From Gracilaria gracilis (lineage: Eukaryota > Rhodophyta > Florideophyceae > Gracilariales > Gracilariaceae): a stretch of DNA of 64,000 nt. The translations under genes were made by a program, and so were the position numbers. The notes beneath the pieces are model-generated. The model saw only the letters and a program-made list of their open reading frames with translations, searched no databases and was not told where the DNA came from. Each line of letters starts with the position of its first letter. Positions within the stretch are counted from its first letter, which is position 1. This document shows positions 57,692 through 64,000 of this stretch, piece by piece. The stretch covers positions 1 to 64,000 of the forward strand of contig JARGSG010000032.1 of the NCBI GenBank assembly GCA_030374805.1. Reading direction: 5' to 3'.

Positions 57692-58960
57692 TTATTTTTG
57701 AAAGTTGAATTGTTCGAAATAAATCCCATATGCGCTGCCCTTCTTGTCCGATCCGGACATGCGTATGCGTCCGTCGGCGCCTCGTTGCATATTGATAGAA
57801 TCGCTTTTGGCGCGTTCTGGTCCGCCCTTCACCAATACGCTCTCTGACATCGCGCTGCTGTGTTCCCTACTTATCCACATTGGCATGTTCACGCAGAACG
57901 CCTGCAACTACAGCGTGATATCTAAGGACTTTCTCTGCGCGCCTGCGTCACTGCTACGTTTTCCTGCGCGTAGCGAATGCCACCAGCCCATCGCTGAGGC
58001 CACCCCAGTCTCGATGGCGCACCCTTTCCTCGACCAGCTGCTAATCTGTGAGAAGCAGCTTTGCATCGTGTTCCGCACGCTGCCCTTATCGCGTGCCAAT
58101 CTTTCTACCACCCTTCGCTTTTCCGATATCATCCGCAGCTCCTAGCTGCGTTAGCTGCAGCAAGAGCGCTTCGCGATCCCGTAACTGGACACCTTATTGT
58201 TCTTCACTGCAAACGCCTCCACGCTGCTCTCTCAAATAGCATGCTGCCTACCGGCCGCACCCGAGGAAAAAAATCAACGACCCTATCCAGCTGCGCCGCC
58301 GCGCATTCCTCAGCGCCGAACGCGCCACGCGCAATTTCCCAGAGAGCGCGGCGGCGACGCGAGTGCCAGCGCCACTTCTTGCAGTCGCTGCCGTTATGTG
58401 GGCAACCGCAGCAGCCGCCGTGGCTGGCAGGGCTTTCTACGGTCGTCGGCATGTGCTCTGCGACGTCGCCAACCCGCTGCACTGGGCCAAGGGCGTGACG
58501 CCACGCAAGGGCGCGCCCTCCGTGAGGAACGGCGAGCCCATTCGCGTGGCTGTGTTGGAAGAAAAGTGCCACGTCACGTACGTCGAGCCGGCGGAGACGT
58601 GCGCCGCGACGCCTATGACGGTGGGCTGGAGAGCGCTACTCGCGGCAACGCGTTGGTGGCGCATCGAGAGGCCGTGCAACTGCGAGGAAGAGCAAAGCAG
58701 TGCCACGTGAGAGCACACGTTGTCACACGGCAGCAATGCATGAGCCCGCCTACGTTGCAGCCATACGAAATCCGAATGGATTAAATGGACCATCATCAGG
58801 CCCATCATGATGCCACTTTGTGGCTACATTTTGCGAATGGTACGGAAGCTTGGCGTAAAAGTACCTTACATACCGTTGGAAGATAGTATTTACTAGATAC
58901 TAGCCTAGTCGGGGGGAGGGCGCCCGGCCACTTCGAAACGCCATTGCGATTCCACGCTGC
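57692..58960. other. GC-rich block, probable gene remnant
   Basis: GC content rises sharply at about 57900-58720 compared with the flanks. All three plus frames stay open in turn (57744-58145, 58061-58498, 58197-58784, 58363-58710), together with minus frames. One plus frame has LLAALAAARALRD at about 58140-58180 and another a hydrophobic AVAAVMWATAAAAVAGRAF at about 58385-58440, a possible membrane anchor. No family recognised. It directly precedes the RPT5 pseudogene and may be another decayed host gene. Confidence 0.35.
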
Positions 58961-58964
58961 CACA

Positions 58965-59985
58965 TGGCGCGAGGAGGTGGCTAATGGCGATCTCGACTCG
59001 CAGCGCAAGGTAAATGGTGTGCTGAACACTAAAGACGAGACATAATATATGCATTCCAGCCTGACATTGAACGTATCCCGCGGAAAAGCTGGAAACTAAG
59101 CCGGGGCATATGGTTTGCGTCAACAAAGATGCCTATCTCGTTCTGAAAAGACTCTCTGCGGAGTTCGACTCGCAAGTGAAGGCCTTGGAGCTTGATGAGA
59201 CCCAACAGAGTGGTACGCAGACGTCGGTGGACTTGGCAAGCATATCCGATAGCTTGTAGAAGCCGTTGTACTACAATTAACACAAAATTAGCGCCTCAAT
59301 GCCATGTAAATCTAACCGCCGAAGGACGTGCTAATGTGTGGTCTCCCTGTTGTTGGAAGGACAATTTTAGCTCGTGCGTGTGCTACGCAGAGAACTGCTA
59401 CATTCGTGAACCCTAGGGGCCCACAACTTGTGCAGATGTTCATTGGCTATGGTGCAAAACGTTTGTGTGATGCTTTTGTGCCGGCGTAGGAAACGGGTCC
59501 AACCGTTATCTTTGTTGATAAATTGGATGCCATTAGTACCAAGCGATTTGATTTCTTGCTAAGTGGCAATCGAGAGGTGCACAGAACTATGCTCAATCAA
59601 CTTGACGGCCTTCCACTGGATGAAAATATCAAGGTGATTGCTGCAACCAATCGCGTAGGTATTCTGGATTTGTCTTTGCTCAGGTCCGGTCGAATTGACA
59701 GAAAGATTGAATTTGTGTTACCGGACGAAAGTGCGCGACCGATTATTCTACAGATTCATTCTCGAAAGATGAATGTGAACAAGGATGTCAACTTAGAGAG
59801 ATTGCTGCGCAATGTCAGCAATTTAACTCTGCGCAGTTGAAGGCGGTGACAGTTGAGATGGGTATATTGGCTTTGAGAAATGATCGGGGCGAGATTGTTC
59901 ATGAGGACTTTTTTGTTGAAGATGAATTGGCTGTGCAGGCGAAGAAGAAGGGCTCTTTGCATTACTATGAGTTCGATTGGATTTC
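58965..59985 (+). pseudogene. RPT5: 26S proteasome ATPase RPT5 pseudogene
   Basis: RPT5 (PSMC3) is one of six AAA+ ATPases in the base of the proteasome that unfold ubiquitinated substrates. The plus strand reads, in pieces: NGDLDSQRK (family NIDLDSQRKG), AEKLETKPG and [15 protein letters not shown] (GDLVGVNKDSYLILE), [30 protein letters not shown] (family PPKG..YGPPGTGKT), [38 protein letters not shown] (family IFIDELDAIGTKRFD), [34 protein letters not shown], then a shifted [16 protein letters not shown] and KKKGSLHYYEF. Walker A is destroyed, Walker B has Glu to Lys, and several in-frame stops occur (for example 59488-59490, TAG). The C-terminal HbYX tail is extended. No introns seen. Resemblance is to RPT5 rather than other RPTs because of NVSPDVN-like and LQYYA-like ends. 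A functional copy must be elsewhere. Confidence 0.9.
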
Positions 59986-59999
59986 TCGAACCCCACAGT

Positions 60000-60681
60000 C
60001 AAGACAGTTGTGAAGGTGGGCTACTACGTACGGCTTTATACCGCGAATATGGATATCAAAGCCGCGATTTTGAGCTGGAGCGCTTTGGTAGGGGTGAATA
60101 CACCGCACAATCGCGTTCTACAAGTTGTGCAATATGGATATGCCGCTCGAAGATGTGGAACGCGAGCACGAGTTGATTGTGTCTCTAGGCCAGATTCGGA
60201 CCGAGAAGAACCATGAGATGCAGTTGCAGTTGATGCGGGTGTTGCGCGACAAACATGCGGACGTGAAGTACAGACTGCTGATGATGGGAGGCGCGCAACG
60301 ACAGAGATCGCAGAAATTCCTTAAGGCTACGCCAAAGCGAGGAGAATAAAGGGCGGGAAGTGAAGGTGCGATTGAACGCTTCCAATGAGGAAATACAAAT
60401 CACGCGACGAGCACTTTGGCATCTAGGTGGTGGGGCACGGGCTGATGGTGGCGGCACACGGCCTACCTGTGGTGGGGCTCCGCAGTGGAGGCGTGGAGAC
60501 TGACATCGGGGGCGACGGAAGTAGCGGGATGCTGGTGAGCCGGGCCGAGAAGAGCGCCGATGCTGTGGCCGCGGTGATGCGCGACGATGCAACGACGGCT
60601 CGGCTTCTCGACGAGGTGCGGAAGGGCTCCCGTTTTGCGGACGACGTGTTCTGCAGCCGCTTCAGCCAGGACCTACGGTAG
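60000..60681 (+). pseudogene. ALG11: ALG11 mannosyltransferase pseudogene, 5' truncated
   Basis: ALG11 adds the fourth and fifth mannose to the dolichol-linked glycan on the cytosolic face of the ER. Only the C-terminal GT-B half is recognisable. At about 60125-60350 there is PLEDVEREHELIVSLGQIRTE and KNHEMQLQLMRVLRDKH, matching SVGQFRPEKNH-x-LQL, then MMGGAQ (family LVLIGGCR). After frame changes at about 60360-60410 comes VRLNASNEEI (VxFxLNA-x-x-x-EL). At 60427-60681 there is VAAHGLPVVGLRSGGVETDIG (family MAAGLIPVAHNSGG-x-x-x-DIV) and GSRFADDVFCSRF (SRF-DEEF-x-x-x-F). The preceding 60000-60120 may carry a weakly preserved KVGYY segment. The whole N-terminal half and membrane anchor are missing. 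It follows the RPT5 pseudogene on the same strand with no real gap. Confidence 0.8.
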
Positions 60682-61475
60682 TGGATGAGAACTGGCGTAT
60701 CTGAGCAGTAAGCACTCGAAACGGGCGCGCGCTCGCAGCAGCGGCAGCGTGGCCAGAGCTGACGTAGAGAAGACACTGAAGGCTTCAAGCGCCTTTTTGG
60801 TAAAAAGGGAGCCAAAAGGGCTTCTTTTGCCTTGCTTACCGCAATTTTGTACGTGGCACTTGACGTGCTCGCAAGCACGCGCTGCAAATTCACGTTTGGA
60901 ACTTGCCATGCCTTTCGCAGGTCCCATATCGTAAGATACTTGGGATTGAGTTACACTCAATTCCATGTCTTGGCAGCCGAGACGAGCCACCTCAGGCAAC
61001 TCAGAGCAAAAGCACGGCTTTGAAAGGAACAAAAAGACGGCGGTGGAGACAGGCGTTGCACCGCTACGAAGCTTCCCGGAGCACCCATGATCAACGATCA
61101 GAAGCTCTGATTCGTAACAGGATGATTATATCAAAATGTTGCATGATCCATATGTACGGCCCACTCAACGAGCGATTTCATTGCGAATAATTCTCAGGTA
61201 ATCGTACCTTCATAAGAGTAAACCCATCTATATTTGCTCAGAAATCCAATTAACCACAGCGTCACACGAAAAAATTTACGGGCCAAGATAACATATCGCA
61301 CCATTACGTGATATGTTGATCTGACTTGGGGACCGGGATGAACTCTTCAGTGTGTTTACAAATTACAATAATACCTCCCAAAAAGCAATGGTGGTCACCA
61401 TTAGTCTTCATCGTGCTCAAACTATGAAATATAAACAAGTATCTGTTCCCCTTTACCGCCGCTTCGCACCACTCC
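60682..61475. other. Intergenic DNA between convergent pseudogenes
   Basis: No recognisable gene. A minus frame of 119 codons (60673-61032) and plus frames of about 60-95 codons carry no known motif. A hairpin lies at 61281-61327. Since the ALG11 pseudogene ends to the left and the armadillo pseudogene ends to the right, this is the shared 3' region. Confidence 0.4.
61281..61327. repeat. Hairpin between convergent pseudogenes
   Basis: AACATATC (61290-61297) pairs with GATATGTT (61310-61317), and outer CCAAG and CTTGG extend the stem with internal mismatches. It might be a small transposon remnant or, once, part of a 3' end. No function can be supported. Confidence 0.4.
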
Positions 61476-64000
61476 TCATTCTCCCAAATAACCCCTATCC
61501 GCTTTCAAGTGTCCCAGTTGTTTGAGGGCTTCCTTCCTCTTCTCTTGCACCCGAGGGCTTCCCTTTTGTGTTACCATCGCTGCCTTAATCGCCCTATCAC
61601 ACCTTACTTTCTTCATTCTCTTTCCCAAGATATCTCCCTCACTATGATTCTCCATCAAAAACAACATGTGCAATGCTCTACACGTGTCTATAACAACAGG
61701 CACGCTGTTGTCCGGCATGGCTCCACACCTTTCCAACGCAAACTCCACCGCTTCAGCTCAGCCCGCGTGCACCATTCGCCGTCTTGTTTGATCACCGGTG
61801 GCTTTCATTAACAATGTGAGCACCCTCGATCCCTCCTTCTGCATCGTTTCACACAATCGGAATCGCTCCATTGCAGCCACGATATCATCTACCCCTCCAG
61901 CTTACACGATTTGCATGCCGTTTGAACGATATGTACCAAAATTGGAAAGCATTGTGAGGGCCTTTTCAATGAAGTCGGAATCCAACCGGAAGATTCGCAT
62001 GGCTAGAATGATCATTGTATATCCACCGTGAGACCCGGCCAATTCTCTGTTCTCTGAATGGCACAGCAAGTCCATGAATGCCCTGCAAACCAATCGTATC
62101 TCGCCCCGTTTTCCTCCATCCACCCACGAAGCTCTTCGGAATATTTCAAACGCGGTAATGAGATACTGGAGTGCGTCTTTCTTGGCTGCGTACTCGGCAT
62201 TCGATGGACACGAAAAGCACACTGCACCAAGCGCAGAACAGGCTTGTTTTGTTACCGCGTCATTCGTGCTTTCTCTTTCTACAGCCGATAAGGCTTGAAC
62301 TACAACATTGGGAGCTCCAGCTTGCGCAAACGCGTACTTCCCCTTTGAAGGGTACGCTCCTCCCACACAAGCGAGAGCCTAGCTCCCCTTCTCCTGCACG
62401 CCACTGTTATTACGATGCACTACCATAACTTCTGCAATATTCAAAACGCCATGCGAATTACGAAACTGTCTTCGGGTCTCCAGGTCCCAAGCCTTAAGAT
62501 TCCCAAGTGCCAAAAAGCAATACGACAACGTCGTTGGATGTCGTCTTTCTGCGGAGTGCAGAACGGACAGCAACGCATCAATTCCTCGCACCGCTGTAAG
62601 ATATGTGCGTATGCTCTGTTGCTCCTTCGATGACAACGAGTGTGGGGTGCCCTTCTGAGGCGCTTGGCTCTCCAACACGGTCAACTTGTGTAGAATCTCA
62701 CATGAATTGCGAATGATCTGCCCCTCACTGGAATGATTATCGATAATTAAAGCAGCATGGGCCAAGGCGGCCAAGCGCAACAGCGCCGTAAGCTCCACAA
62801 AAAAGTTAATTAGCCCTTCCTTATTCAAGCAATTAACTGTTTGAGTGACGTCTTCTTTCGAGCCCGATCCGATATGCATAATAGTGTATTGCACGTTCTC
62901 TTCCTGCTTTAGCTGAACTGTTTCCGAAGCGTACGACCGAGTTGCATGCACCCCCACAATTTGTCGGCGCTCATTCTCCACGTCCGTTGAATTTGAACTC
63001 CGTTCCATACGTCTTCGATCATTTGAACGCACTCGTGGCATAAACGCACGTTTTCCATTCGACTCTCTTGGAGAAAACGCTACAGGGGCGGCAGAAATCG
63101 ATTTGAACACTGGGCTTGACCTTCGATTCAAAATGTTCGGAGCGGGAGAGACGCAGGCGGACATAGTCCTACCCAACCTAGAACGACTGCCACTGCTTGT
63201 CTTCTTGGGGGCTGAGGAGTCGTAGTTCCTCGGTAACAAAATCTTTGGACGAACAGCAAATTTACCTTCAGCGGGAGCTCGTGATTGATTCTGAGATGGT
63301 GTAAACGGACGCACTACCATGCGTGACATACGGTGACGAACAGCCGGCTACTTGAGCCTCGACATGCGGTTTGATGACGTGCTCCTCACAGCCTGTGATT
63401 GTGGTCTTTGCGTGGCTGTAGAAACTGGAGATGCCGTAACGGCGGCTGTGACCACGGCGGCGTTACGAGAGCTGGATTGCTGTTGTTGTTGAACAGAAAC
63501 TTGATTGTTAAATTCGGCTATGGCTTTTTCAGCTGCCGCACGTTCCGGATGAAAAAATTAGCTTCCTCGTCGGAGTTCTCATAAAACACGGGGCGCATTT
63601 CATTGGGCTTTGCTGCCACTTTCTGCCACGGTTCAAGAACGAGGATTGACTGGAAGCTTGCCTCCTAAGCAGGAGGGGGTGCAGGGCGCGATATGCGATT
63701 CACTTGACCACTTGCAGCCGGAATATCCTCACGCTTTCGCTCGAGATTCTTTACAGCAGCAATAGCGGCGGCCGTAGCCGCAACCGCAGTGGCATTCGCC
63801 TTAGGGGCAGGAGACATGGGAGATGGGCTAGGCGTGACAGATGAAGTCATTGAAGGATGCGAAGTAGGATGAGCAGAGAAGCAGGCGTGAGTTTGCTCAC
63901 TGTTAGGATCATGAGCAGAATGTCGTGATCGGGAGAGGGGACACTTGGCAGAGGAAGATGCGTCTTGGGGGACATTTTCCTTGGCAGATGAGCTAGCTGC
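61476..64000 (-). pseudogene. Armadillo-repeat protein pseudogene, 5' end off the window
   Basis: Armadillo repeats are helical solenoids used for protein binding. The frame is open from the right edge (start beyond 64000). The front is Ser/Ala/Pro-rich and contains a KENVPQ sequence (KEN-box-like), then a Gln-rich run. From about 62880 leftwards there are ARM-like helices: LTALLRLAALAHAALI, YLTAVRGIDALLSVLHS, AQAGAPNVVVQALSAV, ACSALGAVCFSC, LVCRAFMDLLCHSENRELA, AGGVDDIVAAMERF and LKQLGHLKADRG at the end. The frame is kept almost throughout, but in-frame stops lie at 63665-63667 (TAG), 63348-63350 (TAG), 62379-62381 (TAG), 61902-61904 (TAA, where IV-E-AGG is expected) and 61758-61760 (TGA, AG-G-AEA). 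One frameshift lies at the A6 run 63552-63557. So it is dead by substitution, with little deletion, and no introns are apparent. The particular ARM family is not identified. Confidence 0.8.

Noticed and set aside
58204-58808. Minus frames in the GC-rich block
   Set aside because: High GC depletes stops on both strands. No motif supports them.
1-64000. CRISPR arrays, rRNA, tRNA genes and prokaryotic operons
   Set aside because: No regularly spaced direct repeats, no conserved rRNA words, no convincing tRNA cloverleaf and no operon-like gene packing were seen.

Overview
This 64 kb window is eukaryotic repeat-rich DNA with almost no intact host gene. It holds decayed retrotransposons of three classes, decayed DNA transposons and pseudogenes of ordinary eukaryotic genes: a 26S proteasome ATPase, the ER mannosyltransferase ALG11, ribulose-phosphate 3-epimerase and an armadillo-repeat protein. 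The host genes read without visible introns. Together with DIRS-like, Copia, Gypsy, CACTA and Plavaka-like elements this fits a compact-gene, repeat-rich alga. A red alga is my best guess, but that is inference and other protists are possible.

Layout. 0-2 kb: a long tyrosine-recombinase (YR) reading frame on the minus strand. 3-3.6 kb: the first copy of an unrecognised repeat family (family A). 8.2-9.4 kb: an AT-rich frame for an unrecognised multi-pass membrane protein. 11-14.5 kb: blocks with strong purine/pyrimidine strand bias, a helical protein remnant (family B) and a decayed protein built of about 35-residue repeats. 14.7-15.5 kb: an RPE pseudogene. 16.3-16.7 kb: a second family B copy. 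16.9-17.4 kb: four 72-bp hairpins arranged as one larger palindrome. 18.7-20.3 kb: a Plavaka-like DNA transposon remnant.

24-24.5 kb holds a possible Mutator-like fragment. 24.6-28.9 kb is a decayed Ty3/Gypsy element, 29.7-34.3 kb a decayed Ty1/Copia element, and 37.2-41.2 kb a nearly whole DIRS-like element, the best preserved mobile element here. 41.2-53.4 kb is mostly unrecognised and contains the second family A copy at 49.4-50.1 kb. 53.4-56.5 kb is a decayed CACTA (Tnp2) transposase, followed by a broken frame with a Gly-Arg-Ser repeat tail.

58.9-64 kb is a graveyard of host genes. An RPT5 pseudogene and a 5'-truncated ALG11 pseudogene lie head to tail on the plus strand and face an armadillo-repeat pseudogene that runs off the right edge. 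These have no common pathway. They look like a duplicated gene block decaying among transposons. No tRNA, rRNA, CRISPR array or complete functional operon-like unit was seen. The most unusual structure is the nested palindrome at 16.9-17.4 kb.
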